A stretch of DNA of 64,000 nucleotides from Dallia pectoralis (lineage: Eukaryota; Chordata; Actinopteri; Esociformes; Umbridae), in contig CM055740.1 of the NCBI GenBank assembly GCA_029465975.1, positions 9,968,999 to 10,032,998 of the forward strand. The letters are read 5' to 3'. The position numbers were made by a program, and so were the translations under genes. Below, one piece after another: positions 25,918-37,300 of the stretch. Numbering within the stretch: position 1 is the first letter of the stretch; every line of letters starts with the position of its first letter. The notes below the pieces were generated by a model that was not told the origin of the DNA, did no database searches, and was given only the letters and a program-made list of their open reading frames with translations.

Positions 25918-26210
25918 ACTATTGAGCCAAAGGTTTATGACCACACACACATGAAGTGGTCCATGATGATCGTCTCCTAACAAGGGCACCTGTCATGGTC
26001 GGGGTAGATGGTTGGTGAACAGTCAGCTCTCGTGCTCAATGTGTTGGAGGCAGGGGTCAAGACCTGAGTGACTTTGACATGGGCCGAATCGATATCGCCA
26101 GAGGACTGGGTCAGAGCAAGGCAAGGCTTGTGGGGTGCTCCGGTCAGCAGTGGTGAGTACCTACAGACAGTGTTCTAGGAAGGGACAAACCAGATACCCC
26201 TAGAAAGTGC
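25918..26210 (+). mobile_element. Degenerate Tc1-like transposon, 5' part
   Basis: The order ATTGAGCCAAAGGTTTATGACC, GGCACCTGTCA, GAACAGTCAG, GTGTTGGAGGCAGG, CTGAGTGACTTTGACATGGGC and GACTGGGTCAGAGCA followed by CTTGTGGGGTGCTCC matches, from memory, the 5' end and helix-turn-helix coding part of a Tc1-like transposon widespread in fish. It is broken by substitutions and stops, ends at about 26210 and runs into a 44-bp tandem array. Only a remnant is present. Confidence 0.6.
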
Positions 26211-26460
26211 CTACACTGTGTAACACCATGGACAGTTCTGCGTATTCCATAGGCCTACACTGTGTAACACCATGGACAGTTCTGCATATTCCATAGGCCT
26301 ACACTGTGTAACACCATGGACAGTTCTGCATATTCCATAGGCCTACACTGTGTAACACCATGGACAGTTCTGCATATTCCATAGGCCTACACTGTGTAAC
26401 ACCATGGACAGTTCTGCGTATTCCATAGGCCTACCCTCTGTAACACCATGGACTGGTCTT
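26200..26460. repeat. 44-bp tandem repeat, about 5-6 copies
   Basis: CACCATGGACAGTTCTGC recurs at 26224, 26268, 26312, 26356 and 26400, with a partial copy at 26444. The unit also holds ATTCCATAGGCCTACACTG. The array starts at the edge of the Tc1 remnant, which suggests that it grew from that insertion boundary. Confidence 0.9.
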
Positions 26461-26849
26461 GACATCCATTCGGCTTGAACCCATTTAGATATGTTTTATA
26501 GACTTGCACTGCCCTGTTGTGGTTGATTGGAGAACACCATGCATGGAGTTAAATTAGATGTTATAAACCCACCACTAGATGGGAGTATGGTAAAAGGCAT
26601 ATCTTTTTTTTTTTTTTAATAAAAGGCATATCATTGACTGTGATTAAGGACTGCGTGGCACATCAACAGAGGGTTAGATGTGTTTCAGTAGCAAGGGTTA
26701 TGTCATTACTTCGGGATGTATCAGGTCTAAATTGCAATGTCCAGCAAAAGTGTGCTAACATCGTGTCTGGGCAGTGTTCAAGGTTTATCTTTGTATGCAT
26801 GTTTCAATACGACCATTTGTTTCCTGTGACATTGTTAACATCAGGCACC

Positions 26850-27065
26850 CAGCATACCACCAGGAGAGTGCAACCAGCCTACCACCAGTAGAGTGCAACC
26901 AGCCTACCACCAGTAGAGTGCAACCAGCCTACCACAAGTAGAGTGCAACCAGCCTACCACCAGGAGAGTGCAACCAGCCTACCACCAGGAGAGTGCAACC
27001 AGCCTACCGCAAGTAGAGTGCAACCAGCCTACCACCAGAACAGTGCAACCAGTCTACCGCAAGAC
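26850..27065. repeat. 25-bp tandem repeat, about 8 copies
   Basis: The word GAGTGCAACCAGCCTACC recurs every 25 bp with AGTA/GGA/ACA variants of the segment between copies. It lies about 0.75 kb downstream of the cadherin stop codon. Confidence 0.9.
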
Positions 27066-27332
27066 ATCCACCTGTCATACATCCACCTGTCTGTCCACAC
27101 GGCACTGACCCAATGTGCCATATGCAAGAACCCATGATAACTCAGAATACTGCGACTTGGATTAAACTGTATTCATCCCAAATGTAGATCTATAAATAAA
27201 ATGGGATACGTAAAGTACAGGTATCACCGAAAAATATTTGAAATGTATTATAACGTATATACAGTATATACAGTATATATACAGAATATATATAGAAGAA
27301 ATAGAAAACAAAATAATTATGAAAGATATTCA

Positions 27333-27732
27333 TTTATTTAAAAAGTTCAATCGAAACAAAAACAACAAAATATTTTGTATATTTACAGCCCTCCAAAAAC
27401 ACTATAATAAAGATCAACAACGAAAAAATTCATCAGGAATAATTATTTACATGTTAATGTGTACTTTTTTAACTGAATGCAATTTTGGTGTCATCATACC
27501 GTACTCACAATATTGGGTATGTACAAGGCAGTGGCAAGAAAATCATTATACTTTTCAAAGATGTTAAACCACATTTATTTCCCAATTGAGAAAAGTAAAT
27601 GTCTTAAACACTTCAAGATTATTGAATCAGTCAGTATTAAACATGAAATAAGTTCAGGACGACGCTGTGGACGGTCCTCTCATTGATATCCTGGAACTTG
27701 TGCGATCCAATATTTTGTATCCGACTTTTATT
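27333..27732 (-). terminator. Candidate poly(A) signals of the cadherin gene
   Basis: On the gene's strand AATAAA occurs at 27727-27732, 27574-27579 and 27333-27338, that is about 65, 217 and 458 nt after the stop codon at 27796. They are consistent with the last exon ending in this interval. Which one is used cannot be told by eye because AATAAA is common in AT-rich DNA. Confidence 0.4.
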
Positions 27733-27795
27733 TTTGTTGCTCTTATTGCAGTTGGACATGCCTCCAGGATACAGGGCTGCCCCCCTGTTGTCCGG

Positions 27796-28389
27796 CTAAT
27801 TCACTTTGTCCTTCTGTTCCTCTGTGCTCGTGGTGGCAGCAGAGTCCACAACGAGATCCACCCTCAGCTCACTGCCCGCAGCTTGCGACACTTTAACTCT
27901 CTCCAGCCGTGGGCTTTGGGCTTTTATAACCTCCTGACCCCCGACCTCCGACCCCTGACACCGAGGGCTGTGCGATCTCACGACGAGCTCTGCACGCTGC
28001 CCCCTATTACCCCGGGTAACCGGTGACGTCATGTAGCCGGGGTGGTCTCCTGTCATGTGGGCCTCTGAGAGGTGGTCCATGTCTCTGATGACCTCACACA
28101 GGTAGCGTGCCAGGTCCTGGCTGGAGAAGGACAGGGACTTGTGGGTACGACGTACGGCCAGGGGGGAGGGGAGGGTGGTTGATTCTGACAGAGGATTGGC
28201 CAGGCGCAGAGCGATCGCCGGGCTACCGTTCTTGAGTCCGTTCGGTCCTTTTGGTTTGGTCCCATTTGTGGTGTCCGGATGCATGGTGGTCTGAGGGTAG
28301 GAGATGATGCATTGTGGGTAGCTGTATCTCAGTGACTGAGCTGGACTGGGCTGCAGAGACCTCTGTAACTCCACCATGTTGAAGGCATT
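27796..28389 (-). CDS. Cadherin window exon 17: cytoplasmic tail and stop
   Basis: The acceptor is CCCTGTTCTTCAG and the exon opens NAFNMVELQRSL, directly continuing the p120 motif, in phase 0. It encodes 197 residues and the TAG stop at 27796-27798. QDLARYLCEVIRDMD near residues 95-109 of the exon aligns with the GNFIDENLKAAD stretch that begins the catenin-binding domain of classic cadherins. Beyond it I cannot find the expected YDSL, YEG or SLSSL words; the tail instead reads as a polar sequence ending EEQKDKVN. Either the beta-catenin site has diverged or been lost, or a donor such as CGGG|GTAATA near 28013 joins a further exon that I did not find. Confidence is high for the first 110 codons and lower for the rest. 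Confidence 0.75.
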   Translation of the reverse strand, partial: NAFNMVELQRSLQPSPAQSLRYSYPQCIISYPQTTMHPDTTNGTKPKGPNGLKNGSPAIALRLANPLSESTTLPSPLAVRRTHKSLSFSSQDLARYLCEVIRDMDHLSEAHMTGDHPGYMTSPVTRGNRGQRAELVVRSHSPRCQGSEVGGQEVIKAQSPRLERVKVSQAAGSELRVDLVVDSAATTSTEEQKDKVN

Positions 28390-31300
28390 CTGAAGAACAG
28401 GGATAAAGAGAGGGAGAGAGAGGGAAAGAAAGAGAGGGAAAGAAAGGGAGAGAGAGGGAAAGAGTGGGAGAGAGAGGGAAAGAGTGGGAGAGGGAGGGAA
28501 AGAGTGGGAGAGAGAGGGAAAGAGTGGGAGAGAGAGGGAAAGAGTGGGAGAGGGAGGGAAAGAGTGGGAGAGAGAGGGAAAGAGTGGGAGAGAGAGGGAA
28601 AGAGTGGGAGAGGGAGGGAAAGAGTGTGAGAGAGAGGGAAAGAGAGGGAAAGAGAGGGAAAGAGTGGGAGAGAGAGGGAAAGAGTGGGAGAGAGAGGGAG
28701 AGAGAGGGAAAGAGTGGGAAAGATTGGGAGGGAAATAGAGAGAGGGAAAGAGTGGGAGAGAGAGGGAAAAATAGGGAAAAGAAGGATATGGAGAAAGAAG
28801 AATGCATATTAGAGTTCAACTACTTGATACCATACAAGTCCTGGCCATTACATTTTGTGCAACTCCGATTCATTTTTAAATGCACATAAAACAGACTGAC
28901 GTGAATGTTTAAAAAAGTGTAAAAAAAATATTGGACAATTGTCTGAAGAAAACCTTACATTTCTCCATCCAACAACATTCCGAGTGTAAATGTTTCATGT
29001 CACAATTGTGTTTACTGTTATATAATGATCAAGGGTAACTTATTGATCCATCCGCCATCTGGTGAGATGATAGAAGTTTGAGGAGGAATAACTTTCAACA
29101 TCAAATACGCTGTGTACCTTTCTTAGGCGTCCCTTTAATTTAATAATTTAATCAGGATCAAATGTAAACGCAGGTGGTCAACAAATATGAACATTACAGC
29201 TCCATTTGTAACCAGAATTAAAAATATTTATTAGCAATACAATGTCTCGTGGTCACACTATCTGTGTCTCTTTTGTTTACTTTATTATTACTTCCCCATG
29301 TTCATTTAAAAAATATTCATAAAGCAGGTGAACCGGGTTAGGATCTTTTTTTGTTATGGAATTCTGAGAAGATTCCCGGAGCTCAAACACAGTGTTGTCC
29401 CGGGGTCAGAGTGAAGGAAATTGCCACGATGAGGTTAACAGCCAGTACAAACACTCACACATTGATCCTATTGTCCTTCACAAACAAATGACACCATGAC
29501 AGGCAGCTCAGAACAGTTAATGCATGACTTTATGAAACTGATTCAGTTGTTGCCAGCCACAAAAACCTAAATGTTTCTGGTCCTATAACTAGACTGTATC
29601 GTGGGATCGATTGTTCCGCAGGCTGCTAGCATTTGATAACAGGTTAAAAAAGAAATAAATGCAAATAATTTCGATACTTTTCGCAAAGTTCACTCTACAA
29701 GGCAGATGGTATCCATTGTGCCATCTGGGTGACTGTATAGTATATCAGCACTAGCAGACAGCCTAAGTAAAGTGACCTACCAATCTACCCTCTGGTAAGG
29801 TCGCCACTGGCTTCAACCTACAGCCCTATTGCTCTATAACCAAGAGGGATTATGTAAACCATGTAACCTTATTCTTTACTAATAATTATGTCAGCACAAA
29901 CCATGTTAGCTTTAGTAATATATCAGACTATTGTATCACTGCATGCTTGCGTTAACAAAAAGGTATTGCATTGTATATAATATTCTCCTCAGACATAGAG
30001 GTTAAGAAATATAAATGACACTAGCAATCCTGCGTGAGTGGATATGACAATCCACATACATTAAAATACCACAAGGGTCAACGAGATGTTTCAGAGAACA
30101 TGGTTGAAGAGGGATTTTATTAAGAACTTGGTGTCTCAAACCAATCCAGACGGATGAGCTGGAAACGTTTTAACCATTTGCAACTCTCTGCTTTAATTCC
30201 TCTATTCACAATTGAGTTTGTGTGTCTACGGTAATTTAAGATTTAATTGTCAACAATGTTACATTTAACTCCATTACCTAACACGATTTAGGCTCAGTAT
30301 GGTTTAAGACAATACTGTCCAACCCTATTGCAGCCAACCCTGTTGCTTTATTTGGCAATCAGTAGGTACTTTTTGCCATTCATTTAATATATGTAATGGT
30401 CGGTCAAGGCCTGTGCCATGTGGTAATTTTTTACGTTCTCTGTATTTTAGTTCTAGTATCTATGTTTTGTTTATCTATGTTCTGTATCTATGTTTTGTTT
30501 AGATCTTATTGATCTTACTGTGCTTATTGTTTTTTTAATTATTATTTATTTAACCAGGTCGGCCGATTTAGAACAAATTCTCATTAGCAACAGCGACCTG
30601 GCCAAGAATAGGCGAAAAAACGTGCAGGACAACATACAGTTTCACAATAAATACACACAATACAAATAGCATTGGAACGTAACAAGGCAGGATCAAGTGG
30701 AGAGTCAATATACAGATAATACAGGATGAGATATATGTAGGTCAGTTGAGCAGCATTGTTATGGCAGTAACAACTATATAAAATAGTAGAGTCTATATAC
30801 AAAATGTAAAAAGATTAAAGTGTATCTAGCTGGTGGGTAATTTGTGTGCACATATTATATGACCGTGGTTTAGGGCAAAATAACATTTGAGCATGCCTGA
30901 GGAAATTAAATAATTCAAGAATGTAAACAAGCATGACGGCAGTGCAGGTTAGAAAGATCCACTGTGCAGAAAGGGCATGGCGTAAGTGAGAAGTTAAAGA
31001 CAGTTAACACGTGCGTAAAAGTTGCAGTTGGTAGGTGTTGTATCTGTCATTGGTAACTAAACGTATAACACTATGGTAAACCACATCCAGTTTCTTCCGG
31101 AGAGTGTTTGAGGCAGTTCCCTAAATGACATCACCAAAGTTAATCATTGGTATAATAGTCATTTTCACCTCGCCAAGGCAAGTGATCCGTTGAAAAGCAT
31201 GCACTTAGTTTTACCAGGGTTTAGTAGTAATCGAACATTTCGGAAGGAATGCTGAATGGCATTAAAACTCTCCTGGAGATTTGAGAGCAACAGTATCTAA

Positions 31301-34300
31301 CGACGGGCCAGGAGCACACAGGATGGTATCATCTGCATAGAGGTGAATCTGAGAGTCTCCAACAGCGAGAGCCACATTGTTAATGTTACGTTTCACCTGT
31401 GTCTAATTTAGTCCTGTCCCCTGTGCCTCGTCTGTCCTCCGTTATATCCCCACCTCTTCCTCCTGCCCTAGTGTTTCCTGGCTGTCATACTTATGTGGTG
31501 TTTCCCTGAATTCAACCTTAGCTCGCACATGCCACATTCAAGCCAGGGCTGGATGAAGTGTAAGCAATATGGTTAAAATGTCAAACTGCAGGTAAAGCAA
31601 TTATTATGTTGTTCAAAATGTCACGATTTCCTCCAGGAAGTGTCAGCGTGTTTGCTTGTGCCTGTACCTGGTCTTCTTCCCCTCCACCCTCCTCATCATA
31701 GTTGAGCACATTCTCCCGGATGTCCTCCCATTCTCCGTGATGTGCTGACACGTGGTAGACTCCCTCCTTCAGGCCGTTGTGCTTCCTCCAGCAGGAGTAA
31801 AGGAACAGGCCCAGCATTAGCACTGGTGGTGGAGAGAGATCAGGTCAGGTGGAGGACAGAATATTGGGTGAAGAGAGATCACGTCAGGTGGAGGACAGAA
31901 GATTGGGTGGAGAGAGATCAGGTCAGGTGGAGGACAGAAGATTGGGTGGAGAGAGATCAGGTCAGGTGGAGGACAGAAGATTGGATGGAGAGAGATCAGG
32001 TCAGGTGGAGGACAGATGATTGGGTGGAGAGAGATCAGGTCAGGTGGAGGACAGATGATTGGATGGTGAGAGATCAGGTCAGGTGGAGGACAGAAGATTG
32101 GGTGAAGAGAGATCAGGTCAGGTGGAGGACAGAAGATTGGGTGAAGAGAGATCAGGTCAGGTGGAGGACAGAATATTGGGTGAAGAAAGATCAGGTCAGG
32201 TGGAGGACAGAAGATTGGATGGAGAGAGATCAGGTCAGGTGGAGGACAGAAGATTGGGTGGAGAGAGATCAGGTCAGGTGGAGGACAGAAGATTGGGTGG
32301 AGAGAGATCAGGTCAGGTGGAGGACAGAAGATTGGATGGAGAGAGATCAGGTCAGGTGGAGGACAGAAGATTGGATGGAGAGAGATCAGGTCAGGTGGAG
32401 GACAGAAGATTGGGTGGAGAGAGATCAGGTCAGGTGGAGGACAGAAGATTGGATGGAGAGAGATCAGGTCAGGTGGAGGACAGAAGATTGGATGGAGAGA
32501 GATCACGTCAGGTGTAGGACAGAAGATTGGATGGATGGAGATCACGTCAGGTGTAGGACAGAAGATTGGATGGATGGAGATCACGTCAGGTGTAGGACAG
32601 AAGATTGGATGGATGGAGATCACGTCAGGTGTAGGACAGAAAACTGGGTGGAGACAGATCACGTCAGGTGGAGGACAGAAGATAGATAGAGACGAAATCT
32701 ACAGATGATAGAGCAATGATTTAAATGCAATGGATAATTCATCCGTGAAGAAATTCGATTTGGAGCACCACAGTGTGGTCCACATATTATACGCCTACAG
32801 AGAAGGTGGAGGAACCCTGGAAATGTGACAACCTGCTAGACGAACACCATGAATTACACCATTGTAACACCGGAATGGCATTCAGACTGTACACCCATAT
32901 ATCGACAGCATCTATATGCAGAGCTAATTAGCATCACAATGTCTTTGTGCACCAAGACAATTAGCACTTCCTCACCTCAATCTATAAGCACACAGAGTGT
33001 GCGGATTATGGAATTATAATGCGCATTATCTACCGTCAAAAGCTTCTCTTTCCATGTACACCAAAAAAGGATAAACATAAGAAATGAATATGTGTTAGAC
33101 GAATTTAAAAAGACCTCAGTACGTTACTGTAGACATATTTAAAAAGAAACAAAAACTTCAGTCTTTTACTGAGACAGTTTGTTTTCTACAAGCAGGCCTT
33201 GAGGTCCTGGATGCATATTGAAGTGTTTTCTGTAAACACATAATTCAGACCTCAACAGTCTGGGTAAATGTGCACTGCTGCTTCGATTGAAGAAGTATAT
33301 ATGTCCTTAAACTAGTGAATCGAAATAGTGTTGATAAAATGGCGTCTCCTATACTCGTTATTCACTCGTGGTCATTACGCTGTATCATGCCTTCTCATTC
33401 AATTCGCACGGTCGCACGGTCATTTGCACATTTCTGGTACGCACCAAGGTTTTTAATGTGTTTTGTACCTGGAAGATTACCTCTCAGCACATTAAAATCA
33501 CCAAGACATACGGGGCTTGCAAAGAAAATAAGAATTTCCTCAAAGGGGATGTACTTTTAGGTACGTCCATTAAGAAATGTTCTCAGAGCTACTTGAATCA
33601 CCTAGCACCTACCAACAGTTTTCTCCCACAGGCGTGATGCAACAACGAACGCAGTGCAAACGCGGAATGGTTTCAGGCAACGTGGGCGCTGTTGTGTCCT
33701 AGACTACCTCCAAATGTGAAAGATCTGAAACAGGAAGCATTCAGACCTACATCTGTGAAGGAAGGTCAAGAGGTGAGGAAAAACCTGTGCTTTTGTTGGT
33801 TGTCAGGTGGTCCTCAGAACAGATGTAGCCAACAGGGCTGGGATACGGACTGGACTGTGAATCAAGTCTGTAAAACCCTGACCCATGCACGACTCAACTG
33901 TGAATCAAGTCTGTAAAACCCTGACCCATGCACGACTCAACTGTGAATCAAGTCTGTAAAACCCTGACCCATGCAAGACTCAACTGTGAATCAAGTCTGT
34001 AAAACCCTGACCCATGCACGACTCAACTGTGAATCAAGTCTGTAAAACCCTGACCCATGCACGACTCAACTGTGAATCAAGTCTGTAAAACCCTGACCCA
34101 TGCAAGACTCAACTGTGAATCAAGTCTGTAAAACCCTGACCCATGCACGACTCAACTGTGAATCAAGTCTGTAAAACCCTGACCCATGCACGACTCAACT
34201 GTGAATCAAGTCTGTAAAACCCTGACCCATGCAAGACTCAACTGTGAATCAAGTCTGTAAAACCCTGACCCATGCACGACTCAACTGTGAATCAAGTCTG

Positions 34301-37300
34301 TAAAACCCTGACCCATGCACGACTCAACTGTGAATCAAGTCTGTAAAACCCTGACCCATGCAAGACTCAACTGTGAATCAAGTCTGTAAAACCCTGACCC
34401 ATGCACGACTCAACTGTGAATCAAGTCTGTAAAACCCTGACCCATGCACGACTCAACTGTGAATCAAGTCTGTAAAACCCTGACCCATGCAAGACTCAAC
34501 TGTGAATCAAGTCTGTAAAACCCTGACCCATGCACGACTCAACTGTGAATCAAGTCTGTAAAACCCTGACCCATGCAAGACTCAACTGTGAATCAAGTCT
34601 GTAAACCCCTGAACTGTGCACGACTCAACTGTTAATCAAGTCTGTAAAGCCCTGAACTGTGCATGACTCCACTGTGAATCAAGTCTGTAAACCCCTGAAT
34701 CAATAATTACAGTATTGAGTTAAAAAAGTGTCTGTTGCTTTTTTTGCTGTTTACATGAGAGCCTGCGGTTTCTGTTCACAGACCTACATGCGTTCCCAAG
34801 CTGATGCCACTGTGAGCGTAGTAATGTTGGGACAACGTTGCAATAATGTTTGTAGAACTGCTGTAGAACTGCTGAAGCACTGCTATCAATCACATCTGTT
34901 GTCTTAAATTATACAGTGTGCTGCACTGACCTTTAAAGTCCATTAATCTCAACCGATATGTCTTCTCCTGTATCCCATCTCTCTCTCTCTCTCTCTTTCT
35001 CTCTCTGTCTCCGTCTTTCCCCTTTCATTACCTTCTGTTTGTTTCATTTTGTGTCTCTGTTTTGTTTGCAGTTTTGTCTCTTTTGACTTTATGCATCCGA
35101 ATTGGCCTGTGTCCAATCGCGTTCAGCTTGTGCAGTGGTTGTGGGAGCATCTCTTTAATAATTGAGGAAACGTCGATGTGTAATGCGGTAGTCACGGTGG
35201 CAGTGTTAAGGCACGGGACGGCTGCAGTGACTGGAAGACTTCACTGCGCGCGAGTCAAACTCGACAAGGTCACTCAACTAAGCAGTTACATTTCACATCG
35301 CTATGATTAGAAAATTACTACTGCGTGCGGACACATTTTGACTTTCATGTATGTGCTCTCACCCAAGGCACAAATCGGAGGTTATACATTCACACTCTAT
35401 AATAAATATGATTAGAACCTGGCCACTTTCCCAGAGGTATTGTCAGTCATAATCTCGTGCCTATTAATTTATTTTCCATTGTTACCCCGGCTACTGTTAG
35501 CTTTGAGGGCATTGTCAGCGATAATCGGCTGCCTATGAAATTTAATTCCACTGTTTGCATTGAAACTGCCTGAGGAGGCCCACTGTGGGTACCTCACTTA
35601 GTACCATTGGCTCAAATTTAAATCTCACTGACATGTCTACCTCTGATAAGACTCCCAGGATGGCAATAAGAAAGAACGAGCAACTCGGAATAAAATAATA
35701 GCACACATTAGCATGTACGGCACTAGACTGAAGTTTCATTAAAACGACAGCTTCCTTGCATCAGATATTCACTCATACTCTGGCCTCTTGTGAAACACAC
35801 CCAGATAATTATTCTGATAACATAGTGGAAGTAACATATGATTAGCACATTCAGAAAAGACAGGAATACTTAAGGAGGAAGTGGTTCGTTCAGAAGCAAC
35901 AGCGTTTCAGGTTAGCCTGTCTAACCTATTGTCTATTGTTGTGAGATGTTGCCTAAGCCCAGTGAGTGCTAACCTGCAGCACGGGAATCTGTGAAATGCT
36001 CTCTCAGGCACAGTAAAAACATTATGACCACCTGCTTATGTGCTGTTGTTCCTCCACGTGCCAACCAAACAAGCACGGCTTCCTGAGGCAGGGACTCTCC
36101 TAAACCCATTACCCAGGTCTCAATCCGTTCGAGCGTCTGTGGGACGTGCTGGACCAACAAGTCTGATCCACGGCGGCCCCGCCCAAGTCTTGGTGCCAGA
36201 TACCACAGGACACCGTCACGGGTCTTGTAGAGTCCACACTTTATAATTGTTCTGATTCAAAGGTGTCGTCTGATACATACCAAGTTTCTCCCCTCATCAG
36301 GTAACAAGCACTCAGAGTACTAATGCATCCAGGGCTTGGCTCTCCACTTTTACCCACCTTCACTGTAGCCCCGCTGGCATTGCAAACCCTTAACACTCAT
36401 GGATGACAGGTGTAATATTTACCATGAAGCTTGGGACCGGAGGAAATAGGTGTGACGAACACAGGAAATGTATAAAGCTGGATGGAGATATTGATAATGT
36501 CATTGTAAATGCAAGTCTCCGAATTGTGATTATATAAACATATGTAACATAACATATATAATGTAGGAAAAAAGTGATCTGGAAAGGAAAGGAACGACAA
36601 GAAATGGTGAACAAATATGTATGTAACTAGCATGAGGATTAATTATAATAAGTATTTTCTCTTCCAGAAATACAAGCATTTCCGTTACTATTTACTTCCC
36701 AACCGTATGGATATGAATTTCAAATCGAATGACACATCTGAACAAAGAAATGTGATCGACAATGAAGTGTAAAAATGTACAATTTCTGAGGATGATTAAA
36801 CGTACTCAGACGCCCAGATTGGCCTAACGCTGATTCCGTCTGAGACACGTTGATCTTGACAATCAGTCCGTCTCTGATGGATTGATCAGTTATGTAAATA
36901 TGAATAATGGATGATCACTTTAACATCTAATGGAGTTTGAGTTCACAAGATGAAGAAGATGAGGTGGTTGCCATGACAAAAACTCAACACTGACAAAGGA
37001 TCCTGTAGCCTGAGTCATAACAGACGGTTCTACTGCTGTGTTGTGTTTCCTGTCATAGACATGGTTGGCTAATGTTTCTTTTAATAATTCTTCGTGACCT
37101 CTTATTCCCATTTGCATATAGCTTTATAAAGTAATGTGTCTAATTGCAGTTAATTGGTCTAATACATTTAAAAGCATAAAATAAAAGTGCAAGTGCCTGG
37201 ATTCAACCTCTTGACAAGCTGCAGGCCGCGTCATTCACACCATAAACACATAAATGTTCATGAATGACACATGATGTATTGTGTCTTATCTTTGCATTCA

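Noticed and set aside
1..27700. A further cadherin exon with the beta-catenin core
   Set aside because: I looked for YDSL/YEG/SLSSL-type coding words on the minus strand and saw none. A systematic translated search would be needed to exclude it.
31742..32689. WVERDQVRWRTED-type 13-residue repeat protein
   Set aside because: It lies in intron 15 opposite to the gene and is a translation of the 39-bp minisatellite; the opposite strand is equally open.
36005..36245. An active Tc1 transposon spanning 25.9 to 36.2 kb
   Set aside because: The two remnants are 10 kb apart, degenerate, rearranged and separated by gene sequence. They are best read as independent old fragments.
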